Shown piece by piece: positions 48,500 through 58,946 of a stretch of DNA of 64,000 nt. Every line of letters starts with the position of its first letter. Positions within the stretch are counted from its first letter, which is position 1. The stretch is taken from NCBI GenBank assembly GCA_037074765.1, contig JBAMDO010000169.1:55052-119051 (forward strand). Direction: 5' to 3'. The notes below the pieces were generated by a model. The model ran no database searches. It saw nothing but the letters and a program-made list of their open reading frames with translations, and was not told the DNA's origin. The translations under genes were made by a program, and so were the position numbers. Origin of the DNA: Mansonella perstans. Lineage: Eukaryota > Nematoda > Chromadorea > Rhabditida > Onchocercidae.

Positions 48500-49200
48500 T
48501 TCGACAACTTGTTTTTTCCGCCTTTGTTTATCGAATGGCAAAAAAATGAATTAAGTTGGATAAATAGAAAAGAAACGGTGAGATAAAATTAGGTCTCAGT
48601 TACCAGTCATTTTGTCTTTTAATGACAACAAATTATCAGCATTCTCTTATAACAAAATATGGAAGAAGAATTATAATTAAAATAATTCACATTCTAAATC
48701 ATCCATGCATTGTTTTTTTGAAAGGAAATTTTCTATCAAATTCCCTTTCCTTAATCTGTTCATTTAGAAATTCAATTTCAAACTTTTTTCTTCATTATGG
48801 AAATTTCGTGGTCAAGCAAAAATATTGGTGCATTTGGTCAGTGTGCTTCGTATTGCAAAATTTGTATTTGATTATTGTATTTTAAATGAAAGGCTAACGG
48901 GGTAAAATAACGACAATGAAACAACATTCAGTTGATTGTGGTCTGATTATGGTCTGAAGTACTTGCCTGATTGATTATTTGCTATATAAATTACTTTCTA
49001 ATGGGTGATTGCATTTTCGGGTAATGAAATGAGCACCTATATATATGTTGAAAATGATTTTGTGCTTCTTGCACTTAAGGATAACGTCCAAACTATGCGC
49101 AGTTTAAATGTCACATTTATGGAATATAATTCGATCATCAAATACATATTTCTATGATCATTTTGTTTGCGGTGTCAGATACTGATGTATTTTTACCATT
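48500..49200. repeat. Upstream flank of A7, inverted copy of 32.0-32.7 kb
   Basis: Near-identical to the A3 upstream flank in opposite orientation. No gene. Confidence 0.75.
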
Positions 49201-49495
49201 TTTATTCTCTTATCTAAGCGCAACTATACTTATGCACACGTTTATTGATATCATACTGATCTAAAATAATTACGCAGATTCAAAACCAATATCACAAAAC
49301 ATAATAAAATAAATCTAATCTAAAAAAGTCCAAGAAAATATATATTGATGAGAATATCCGTTGGAATAAGTCTTCTTGAGAGGAAATTGCACAAGATCTT
49401 GAGAGACCATTGTCCTGACGTACATGATGTTGAGCGACGAGGACAACGATGTGAACTAACCGCCCGACAGCCAAAATCAGATCAGACATTTCCCC
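49201..49495 (-). pseudogene. 3' remnant of a cluster gene, inverted twin of 31.68-31.98 kb
   Basis: ATGCTTTAG acceptor at 49496-49504 and AATAAA at 49201-49206 on the minus strand. In phase 1 it stops after GGNV. No signal exon. Confidence 0.6.
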
Positions 49496-51113
49496 CTAAA
49501 GCATAGCATAATATTTACAAAAATAATATAATTAATATCATACAAGTCAATATAAAATGGAATATATTGGTGTAAAGTATAATTAATAATTAAATATAAT
49601 TGATATATAATTAACATCTTACAAGTCAATGCAAAATGAAATATATCGGTGCCCAATTTGTGCGTTAAATTTAATGTGAAACATTTAACAGATTTAAAAT
49701 AACATTAGAATATCAACGAAAAAATATTTTTATTGTAATTTTAAAAATATTAGAAAAGAAATTTTCAATCAAATTCTTTTTCTTTAATCTGTTCATTAAG
49801 ATTTCAATTTCATATTTTTTTCTTCATTATGGAAATTTAATAGGAAATATTGGCGCAAATGAATTAATTGCAATTGAATTCTAAATGGCCAAATGCACCA
49901 TCATAAAGTCATAAGAAGGTTTCCTTATGATAAAATATTTCATAAAATATGTTTTATCATAGGACAAAATATGTTTTAAAGTATATTTTATCATAAGAAA
50001 GCTATTATGAAGTGTATTTTACTTCCACATATTTTTAATTCATTTTATTACTGTGGCTTTTAATTTAATTATTGTTTTGATTTGTCGCTACATTTCGCAA
50101 TTTAATTCTCTTACAGATATATCAGGATATACAAGCTATTTTTATTTTTGATATTTGTATTATGTATAAATGCTTTGTTTTATAATTTTGTTAAAAAAAA
50201 AGTTTTTTTTTCGAATGCTATTTTTCCATTCTACTGAAGTTTCATATAATGTCTTTCTTTGTTTAAATTCACTTCTTTACATAAGTTTGTGAACTTTTTT
50301 AAAATGTGTTCAAACTCAATATTTTTATTAATCGTTATTTTATTGATTAACTTATTCCCTTACTGTTTTGGTCACTTGCACATTATTCTCCATTTGTCAC
50401 ATTATACTTTCTTACTTATTCTGTATTGTTTCAATCGTTTTTAATATTACTTTTTTTACTTTAAATAAATAACACTTTCAAAGCAAAAAATTTATTTCGT
50501 ACTAGTCAAATTAATTATAATAGAAATTTGGATTTTTTTTCTTGATAAATTTACTCTAAAAGTTGCTACCGTCAAGTGGCTTGCTATGTCAAATATACAT
50601 CAACAAAATTTTCAGTGAAATTGATGTTTAAATCTCTTTAACGAACAAATGGAAAGAAGGACAAAAAAATTATGATCATATAATATTAACTATAATATAA
50701 TTATACCATATAATATAATATAATTATGATCATATAAATTATCTTCGTTAGTTTTGCATTTTATATTTGGCAAAAAAGTTCTTGACCCTACTTGTCTGAG
50801 TGAATTTTAATTGGTAATTAATTTCTTTGTAATTTAAACTGATTAAAACAGTTATGTTTGTTCTCAAACTAATTATTAAACAGTGCCGTAGAGTATCAGT
50901 AAGACAATTATAAATGTCGTATATATGATGTGAATATAACAAATAGCGAACAGATTGACAAAAAGACATACAGCAAATAGATATATAAATTGATATAGAT
51001 ATACAAACAGATATGCAGTAGATAGATTGATAGTTCCTTATAATTTAATTTCTACATTTCAACTTTTAACAATTCTCCTTTATGCTATGCACAAATTTAA
51101 TTTTTTTCAACAA
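49496..51113. other. Single-copy AT-rich spacer, no gene recognised
   Basis: Contains a local tandem repeat of AATATATCGGTG-type sequence at 49545-49660 and TATAAT repeats at 50670-50740. Hydrophobic short ORFs only. Confidence 0.5.
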
Positions 51114-51556
51114 ATGGATGTGAAGTTTGCTGGCAATCGCCAAATTGAGATATTTGCATGCTATGATAATGCTAGCGAAGGTTAGAAGATAAATTTTATT
51201 ACTTAACTTTCTATAGTACTAGATAGTTTGTTGTACTGGGTAATTATTTTGTTTATTGGGTAGTTAGTTTATTTACTGGATAGTTTGTTCTTTCTTGTTA
51301 TAGAGGATAAATTACGCTATTTTCGGAATTTCAGTATTTTATTTGTGTTTCAATTGTTTGATACGCGTAAGGTTTTAACTTTTAACAAATGTTTTCGTTT
51401 TATACTATGCATAAAATGCATAACTTAAGTTTTTTTTTTTTTTTTCATCGAATGGATGCGAAATTTGCTATCGATAGCCAAATTGGCCCAAAGTTGCCGA
51501 ATTTGGCAGATTTAAAAAATTCTCTCCGTGAAGAACAGCAGCTATACTTCCTCTGA
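51114..51556 (+). other. Tandem diverged copies of a short first-exon-like ORF
   Basis: Two related starts 338 bp apart: 51114 (MDVKFAGNRQIEIFACYDNA) and 51452 (MDAKFAIDSQIGPKLPNLAD, then LKNSLREEQQLYFL and a stop at 51556). Each is preceded by similar CTATGCA...TTTTTT sequence. The second is a complete 34-codon ORF, amphipathic and protein-like. They may be first exons of the gene whose last exon lies at 51800-51973. No good donor is visible before the stop. Confidence 0.3.
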
Positions 51557-51799
51557 AACTTATTTATGTTAGGGCAAACTATTGTGGATTTTTGTAGTAA
51601 GACCTAATTTGCAAATAACTTCTGATTCCCTTCCTGATATCCTATCAGATTTGATGCAAGGGCTGTGTAAATTAAGGTTCATTTTTGTAAAGCCTTTCAA
51701 ATGTGCAATAAAATTATCATTGGAGGACCTTTAGTATAAAGTGTAAAAGTGTTTTATTAAACTGTGCTTTATTAATTACCATAATTAGTTTTTCTTTAG

Positions 51800-51973
51800 A
51801 TTAACAACTTAAGAGCGAGATTGAAAAGAAACGGTGAAGACGAAGAAGTGGAGTTCTCAAGATTGGATTTGTCCCAAAGTACAAGTTTTCCACCAATTCA
51901 GGAAGAGCACGTAGCTTTCCAGTTGTTCCCGGAGCATGAGCAAGATCTGAACTATCTCCTCAAAAGGATTTAA
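51800..51973 (+). CDS. Terminal-exon-like ORF, unidentified
   Basis: Follows a TTTTTCTTTAG acceptor and runs 57 codons to TAA: INNLRARLKRNGEDEEVEFS, then RLDLSQSTSFPPIQEEHV and FPEHEQDLNYLLKRI. A charged, non-repetitive composition with normal codon variety in very AT-rich DNA strongly suggests real or recently lost coding sequence. It lies 130 bp before the left end of B unit 2. Probably the last exon of a small gene or a gene fragment carried with the duplication. No family recognised. Confidence 0.45.
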   Translation: MNNLRARLKRNGEDEEVEFSRLDLSQSTSFPPIQEEHVAFQLFPEHEQDLNYLLKRI

Positions 51974-52424
51974 ATTCAGCTGGAACCAGGGATAAACTAT
52001 CAATTTGTTTCTTTGATGTTAATACCAATCGTTCCTTTCGGTTTCATTCAACTGAAAGATGATTCAATGAGCTTTTTTTGAAAGTTGACAAATCAAATTC
52101 TACAGAAAAAAATCTTCGAACTTTAGAAAGAACAGAAAAAAAGATTTTACAGATTTTTTTTTACAGATGTAAGTACACTGTAAAATCCTTCAATGTTGGA
52201 TGGATCTCCCATGCTGTTGTTATCATTGAAAGATAAAATGACTAGTAGTTGAGGCCTAATTTTATCGCATCGTTTACATCACTTCTTTTTTATTTACCAT
52301 ACTTAATTCATTCTTTTCCATTTCGATAAACAAATGAGGAAAAAAAACTAGGTTGCCGTAAAACGGAATGTTTAACGCATACACAATACCATACAAATTA
52401 TATTCACTGTTCCCGTTATCGAAG

Positions 52425-52432
52425 TATATAAA
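52425..52432 (+). promoter_or_regulatory. TATA box of B2
   Basis: TATATAAA, 303 bp upstream of the B2 start. 15-16 bp of the following sequence is deleted relative to B1. Confidence 0.55.
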
Positions 52433-52727
52433 AGTTTGTTTTGATATAGTTCCTTCATTCCTTTTTTCGTTATTGAAGAAAATATTAGAGTGTTTTGGCA
52501 ATTTCAGAGATGTTACAATAGCAATAGATACTAGTAGTAGCAATAAGCATTAGGAGTAATCTTATGAAGCAACTTTATTTTGTAATTCTGATCATTCTAT
52601 TATCAAAAAGGATTTCTTAAAAGACACAAATTTAAAATTGGATTCATAAATAATAAGGTTCAATAAAAACTGCAGCATAATTCATTTTAGAGTATGTCAT
52701 TTTAGAGTGAAGTCGCTATTAATTCAG

Positions 52728-53336
52728 ATGTGGCGAAATCTGTTATTATTCGTTATATTCATCATTTATTGTCTACAAAGAGCACGTGATATGGCAAACC
52801 CTCAACCTCGAGTAAATCCAGGTAAAATTCACAGAATAGTTAAATTCAGAAAACTGTAAAACTCACAAAATTATTACGAAAAAATTTTTTGAATCATGGA
52901 AAAATATGAAAAAAATACCTGACCTGTTTTTTTTAAATTATGAAAACGAAACCTAACTTATCATCATCTTTCACAAATTTAAATGGTCGTAATAGCTAAG
53001 CCGAAGCAAAATGCTGCTTTTTGTTACGTAATATTAAATAGAAATCCTTCGCATCGTATTCAGCTACGTCGATTATAACAGTTGCTTATGAAGAATTTAA
53101 GTTGCATTGTCTAATGTTTTAAGAATTTCACTGAAAATAATTTTTCTTCAGTATTTTAGTGTCATTTACTCTGTTCAATGCTTCACATTAAATTAATGAA
53201 CGAATCGGGCACCAAAATATTTTATTTTACATTATCCAACTTCTAAGAGGTTAATTTAATTAAATTTCATTTTTAAACATTATGCTTTCATGCAGCAGGA
53301 CCAGTACCAGGAGTAGGAGGAAGACGATTACGCTGA
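52728..53336 (+). CDS. B2: secreted Pro/Gly/Arg-rich peptide (about 43 aa, two exons)
   Basis: Exon 1 (52728-52821) has the same MWRNLLLFVIFIIYCLQRAR signal region as B1, but then DMANPQPRVNP; phase 1 at CAG|GTAAAA. Exon 2 (53299-53336, or from 53296) follows TTTCATGCAG(CAG) and encodes PVPGVGGRRLR and TGA. Codons 1-25 are base-identical to B1, while five of the last seven exon-1 codons differ and exon 2 is 6 nt longer. Same double TTTTAG acceptor arrangement as B1. Confidence 0.58.
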
Positions 53337-53640
53337 TTTGATTTTGGCTATTAGACAGTTAGTTCACATCATCTCATCGTTCAACGTTCCACTGTTATGT
53401 ACGTCAGACAGCTGCCTCCATCAACATCGTTGTGCATTTTCAGTCGATAAGCCTTTATTCCCTTGGATATTTTCATCAATATATCGTACCTCGGATCATG
53501 TTTAATTACAATAGAATACATGGATTATGTTTAATTGTTCTGGTACTGTATCATGTTTAGTTATTTTCAATTAATATGATATCAACAAACGTGTACGTAA
53601 GTATAATTTTATTTAGATAAGAGAATAAAAATGGTAAAAA

Positions 53641-53975
53641 TGCCTCTTTCGTTACACCATTCGCTAATGATGATGACCAAGAGGAATTTATTTCTCATAA
53701 ACTAAGTAGCAAGGAAAAACTTGCTAGACATTAGTCGAATACACTCAAAGTATTGGACACATTCTGGGAGACCTGAAAAAAATGAATATTTAATCAGTCT
53801 CAGAGAAAGAACTCAAAGATAATCATACATCCCCTAGAAATGTAGAAACCAGAATATCACGCGAGGAAGAAATAATGCTAGTTAACGAACCTGATGCTCC
53901 TCGTGATATGTGGAAATTAGCTAAGATCAAGGAAATAAAGAAAGGTAAGGATGGGGGAGTTAGATTCATAGAAAT
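53641..53975 (+). mobile_element. BEL/Pao retroelement, polyprotein C-terminal fragment
   Basis: Broken frames read NEYLISLRERTQ and then NEPDAPRDMWKLAKIKEI followed by KKGKDGGVR. This order (FW..EYL..LRER, then P...W.LA.I.E...GKDG) is the signature of the domain (DUF5641) that ends BEL/Pao integrase-bearing polyproteins. Several stops and frameshifts make it inactive. Confidence 0.8.
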
Positions 53976-54330
53976 GCTTTTTTAGATTCATAAAAAAGAT
54001 TCATAGTGGAAGATTTCTAATACTTTACATCGGACTATCATTTTATCATAACCGAAGCGGAAACAGTTCGCTTTCCCTAAAATTAAATTATCTAATATTT
54101 AAATAAGGTAAAAATCCATGTTCATAATCTTTGACAGTTGATAACAAAAAAAAGTTTTTGGATTTAATTAGTGAAGATAGAGAAATTAGATTAGTGAGGA
54201 TAGATTTTTGATTAGTGCGTATGAAGAAATTAGCATTGAAACAGTGAATCCAATTCCTAAATCAAGGCTATCAAAGTGATGACATAATAAAAACACGCAC
54301 TCAAAATAGCCCAGATAAAATTTACCATAA
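53976..54330. mobile_element. Possible LTR between two BEL/Pao fragments
   Basis: Lies between a polyprotein end and a gag-like start, the position expected for a shared or solo LTR. Terminal TG...CA ends and a primer-binding site were not identified. Confidence 0.3.
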
Positions 54331-54640
54331 GTTTTCACTTTTAACATTTAGTGGCGAATCAAAATTATGGATAAGAATTTTGAAGCAATTTTGATGCAAC
54401 TGTGCAGAAACTAAGCAATATCAGAATCCAGAAATTGAACCATTTGATCTCTTGTCTTGAAAGAGAAGTGCTGTAGGCCATAAAAGGGAGCATGACTCTT
54501 AAAAATTATAAGCAAGCAGTCCTTTCCTTGAAAAGAAGCTGCTTGATCATTCAGGATGTTGATGAACAGTACTATTATTTCCGAGTCAATCTCGAAAACT
54601 AGTATCCTGAAAGCAGGACTGAGCCTCCATAAGGTTCTTC
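54331..54640 (+). mobile_element. BEL/Pao gag-like fragment, degenerate
   Basis: Reads LLTFSGESKLW and, after frameshifts, NYKQAVLSLKRSCLI. The FSG..LW and Y..A...L patterns are typical of the BEL/Pao gag region (DUF1759 type). Stops throughout. Confidence 0.55.
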
Positions 54641-55469
54641 CTCATGACAAGCTGGATATTCGCAAAAGGGATTTTCATATAACAAATTGATAACAAACGA
54701 TAACAAACTTTGTTGTAGAACTAATTAATTCTATAAGTGTATTACAAATAATTCTATTTATCACTGAAAATTATCTACTTTTATAAATGTTTGAATATGT
54801 AATTAATTAATTATTACAAATAACTTTAGCAAGTGTCATCGCAAGATCAGAGGGATTAAATATTATCAGTTCAGCAGCTTCACTGAAATAATATTATCCT
54901 AACAAATTTCTAGTTCAATAGCACGGTACGTTGGCTACTGAAAATATTCTTTTGCGAAAATGTTCAGTCCATTTGCATCGACTGATTAAAAGTGATTTGA
55001 TTGTGAGAAAATCATTGTTCACTGTTTTAACAAGTTTTTATTTATGTATTTACTGTAAGTTTTATCTTTTCCTTAATATCATTCAAGATATCTTTAACTT
55101 TCTCCTCCTCTCTATTGTTTATAGTATCATTGTGTATGAATTTACTTCATTGCTTTTCTCTTCTCAATTTTTATAATCTCATTTTGTTTTTTGTAATTTT
55201 CAATTTTCAACTAACAATTCTTCAAATTTCAATGAAATTCAAAAGTATTCGCTAATATACTTTTGACAAAAGTATGCGATATTCGACAATATTGATTGAT
55301 TGCTTTATCAGTTTGATTCTCTGTTATCAATATGTATGGGATAGTGGTTTATTGGAACAATTAATTCACATTTCCCTTAGTTCTTTTTATAGCTAATTTA
55401 GGCATATTTAAGCTTTTTTCAGTTATCTTTTAAATTAAAAATATATGAATGTATGAACATAATACCTCA
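54641..55469. other. No gene recognised
   Basis: AT-rich DNA marking the end of the duplicated cluster. The 81-codon ORF at 54931-55176 is Leu/Phe/Ser-rich with no motif. Confidence 0.5.
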
Positions 55470-55499
55470 TCACCGCATAAGATCGATAATTATTTGAAC

Positions 55500-55890
55500 T
55501 TCCCACAAAATTGATGCAAGGGAAGTAAAAGAAATAAAAAGACTAAAGGTTGGAGTTGAGGGGAAAGACAGCGAAAGGAGAACAAGAGGATAGGGTATGA
55601 GTGAAAGAATGGAGAGAGGATTGAAAGGATAAGGAAAGAAGAATGAGAAGTAATTATAGGGTGACGAGAAGGTTGGAGATTGAAGAAAACAAGAAAGCAA
55701 TTAGCAGAAAGCAGTAGAAGAAAAGATGTGAGAGATAACATTAGGGAAGAGAGGAATAAGAAACGAGAAGCTATGGGTAGAGAAAGAGAGATGAGTGATG
55801 TGGTAGTGGTGGTGGTGGTGGTGGTGGTAGTGGTGGTGTAGGTAGGATGGAGGATATTAAGGAGGTTAAAAGCAGAATGAGGAAGTGACG
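55500..55890. repeat. Purine-rich tract with (GGT)n
   Basis: About 350 bp of strongly purine-biased plus strand (GAAAGG, GAGAAG words), then GGTGGTGGT repeats at 55805-55845. Long Ser/Phe/Leu ORFs on the minus strand are a consequence of the bias. Confidence 0.85.
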
Positions 55891-56186
55891 TGATTTCTGT
55901 TCGATACGTTATTATTTTACGTTTAACAGGAAGTATCTGTCAATGGTTGTTTATTACATATTTGTAAATATTAAATTCATTGTTAAATAAAATTGAAATT
56001 TTTGGATGTAAATTTTCATTTTTCATGGTGGATTTTTCTTGCTTAATTATTTTATTTGTATTGATTTATTTGATTAGTTCTTGCACTGCCCATTTGTATA
56101 CTTTAATATCTTTCGTTCAATGCTTTTCCATTATGATATAATTTGAAATTTATTTATTTTTATTTAAGATAACTATTTGATTAACA

Positions 56187-57780
56187 ATGAGACGTTTTGG
56201 AATGGAACCAATTTGGACAACGGAAGATACTAGGAATGCTATTCTAGCAAGCCTGATACCTGGTGCCACTGCTTGTACAGCATTTGCTGTATTTGCAAAT
56301 GATCGCAGTGTTGTGGATTGGTGGACAGTAAGCATCGTTTTTTTTTTTTTTTTTGTTCAATGAATTTGCTTATTTTATGATTGAATTTTGATCAGGTACA
56401 TGTAATTTTCGGATGATTTATCTGCCTGATTTAAGTTTAATTATTGAGATGTTGTAATCGTTATTCAATTTAATAAATTTTGATATTAAAATATTTTGAG
56501 CATGCAAAGAAGCCACATTGGGCACCAAAGGATCCAATGATATATTCTGTTCTCGATGTGGCTACACTAAGCCCTTTGGGATATGCATCATACCTCGTTT
56601 ACAAGAACGGAGGTGGTAAGTGTATCGTACTTTCCTTGTCATTTTAACTTCTGCATTTTTTATCTCGCAAAACATGTTCAACTGTCTCGCTATCAGAAGG
56701 TATTTTTCCTACTACTGTTTTTTTCGTGTTTTTTCCTTTTTTTTTTGTCAAAATTCCGAAGTGAAGTAAATGTTTGTTAAAAAATGAGGAACTATGGAAT
56801 TTTTTATGGTTGTTTTGATTTTTGGGTTAAGTTTGAAGTCGCAACAAATCATCAAGAGTTCTCTGATTTTTTTGTCGGAGATATATTTCCTCATATTTTA
56901 TTTCTTATTTCATTTAGATCGGCTTTATAATATTTTATTAGACTTGCGTAGATTGAAGCATGAGAGTATGAGTCTTGATTTCTGACACTCTTGACACTCC
57001 AAGTTCTATTTCCGTGTGTTTTCAGGTTTACAGTACACTGATACGAAGGTAGCTCTTGGACTGTATGGGTTAAACATGGCTTTTGCTCTCACAACAATTC
57101 CCTTAATTAAGAAGAAAAGTTTTACTGCTGTAAGTAGTTTGTAGTCTGGATACTTTTTGTCGCAGTCATCTTTTTTTTTTAACAAGCGAAATTTTTTCTT
57201 TTTTTTAAATTGACGCTAATTTCAGATTCTTCTTTTTAAGCTCACTTAAATCTAATTGTTTATTTAGTTATTCCGCAATACAGTACTTTTGAATCTAGCG
57301 GCAGTTGGCGCAGCATTCGCATTTTATAAGGTTCGATTTTTTCGCCTTGTTTATTCATTCAATTTCCTAATCATTGATGGTAATTCATCAGTCCATAGCT
57401 TCTTGGTTTCTACATTTCCATAAAATCAGAGATGAAAATTATTGATTTAATAAAACTTGAAATTTTTCATATATTGAGTTTATATTTTTCTGTTTAAAAA
57501 GAAGCTGAAGCCAAAATAAGAGGTTTGGTTTTTTGGCTTTTTCAAAATTATTTGTATATATTTTACAAAAGATGAACCAGTAGTTGTTCTCTCAGTTTTA
57601 CTTCAGTACGTTTACTTTTAGATAATATCAGTTCGATTTCTTAGGAGTTGCTAATATTGTTTATCATTTTTTCAGATTGATAGAACAGCTGGTTATCTTC
57701 TGCTTCCATATGCTGTTTGGACTGGATTTTACGCTTTTCTTACTTATTCAATGAGTAAGGAGAATGTGTCAGTACAATGA
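56187..57780 (+). CDS. tspo-1 orthologue: TSPO/MBR-family translocator protein (175 aa, five exons)
   Basis: Exons 56187-56327, 56501-56615 (the acceptor at 56509 would drop three residues), 57026-57129, 57268-57330 and 57676-57780, with consistent phases 0,1,0,0. The family consists of five-helix proteins of the outer mitochondrial membrane that bind porphyrins and cholesterol. Matches: KKPHWAPKDPMIYSVLDVAT corresponds to the KPSWxPP loop; LGYASYLVYKNGG to the conserved GYxSYLVW segment; VALGLYGLNMAFALTTIPL to helix 3; YLLLPYAVWTGFYAFLTYSM to the last helix (LxPYLxWxxFxxxLNY). The helix-3 LNxxWxPxFF signature is weak (NMAFALTTIPL). Total length fits the family. An AAG acceptor-like site at 56169 lies 18 bp before the ATG. 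Confidence 0.9.
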
Positions 57781-57886
57781 TTATTTTTAAAGATAGGTAG
57801 GATATTTTAATCATTTTCCGCAGTAGTTCGTAAGTTAGGATATAAAAGAAAAAAAAAGGACATAAATTTTCATTTCCTTAATATCT

Positions 57887-58039
57887 ATGCTGTATTGCTT
57901 CTTCTTCATACTTTTCGCTGATGGTGTAAATGTTCAAGGAGCATCATGTGCTCGAATCTTATCAATTGCGATGCCTATTTGGTTAATCTTAGCTTTCTGT
58001 TTCTTGGATGTTTATTGTTGCTTGTCTAATTTTAAATAG
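57887..58039 (+). CDS. Possible small membrane or secreted protein (50 aa)
   Basis: A single-exon ORF starting 107 bp after the TSPO stop: MLYCFFFILFADGVNVQG (signal-like), then SIAMPIWLILAFCFLDVYCC (membrane-like) and NFK. The spacing resembles intercistronic gaps in nematode operons, but no clear TTTCAG acceptor precedes it. It may instead be TSPO 3' UTR. No family recognised. Confidence 0.3.
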   Translation: MLYCFFFILFADGVNVQGASCARILSIAMPIWLILAFCFLDVYCCLSNFK

Positions 58040-58946
58040 TCATGTTAGCTTCATCATTATTAGACACTACTCGGCAATTGTTAATGAGGATTAAATTTCA
58101 GATTCGATCTTTATATTTCGAAAAAATTGAAATTATTGTGGTGCGAACAAGTCGTCCCATAGTCGACAGTCGGATCTATTGTGGAATATTCTGGACTAAC
58201 TGTTGCAATGAATATAGTTATTATTGCTTATCATGAAGTAATTATAGAGATTAGTTATTCGGAAATCTGGAATAAATTGTGCTTTGGAATCTGTTTGCAT
58301 GATATAAGTAGACAAAATATTTCATCTTGCGAAGTTGAAATCTGTCCTTGCCTAGTTCCAGTCGTTGTTCATTAACTATTTTTATATTGATCCTAATACT
58401 GTTTATTCCTTTATTGTCTAGGAAATGTTAGATATCCTTGCTGTTACTGATTAACAAATACTGATAAATGTTGTAAATTTGTTTGATATGCTGTTTATTT
58501 TCATGATATTTGTTGGTAAAGATTGTAGTGTTAATTTTTTTGTTTGGAAAAACAAGTGGTCATATTCAATGAATCTTTACTATCTTTATTTTTACTTTTT
58601 TGGATACAAACTGAAATGTATCTGGATAAGGGAATAATAATTGAGATCTTGATAAAGATATTTTATCTGTTTTAATCCAGATCTTTCATCTAATGACTGT
58701 TTAAATATTTGATGAATGAAATTATATCCAGAAATATTTGGAAGATATTTCTGAAAAGTATAATGAATACATTGATTAAGTACTAAGTGGAAAATAAGGC
58801 TGGGGTGACTTTTTTGAATACATCGTTGATGAAGTAATATGGGAGGTTGATGGAATTTGTTCAGATAAAGATGATGCTAGGCAATGTTTTTGCAGAGATT
58901 AGTACCAATATCAAAGGTGTTTATTGCTTGGATTGCCGGATTCAGG
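58040..58946. other. Intergenic between TSPO and SMN
   Basis: Short ORFs of random type. An ATTCAG acceptor at 58940-58945 immediately precedes the SMN start and is the likely trans-splice site. Confidence 0.6.

Larger units (their letters stand above)
52107..53920 (+). repeat. B unit, copy 2
   Basis: Direct copy of 40938-42770. Confidence 0.9.

Noticed and set aside
55470..55741. Two minus-strand Ser/Leu/Phe ORFs
   Set aside because: Arise from the purine-rich plus-strand tract.
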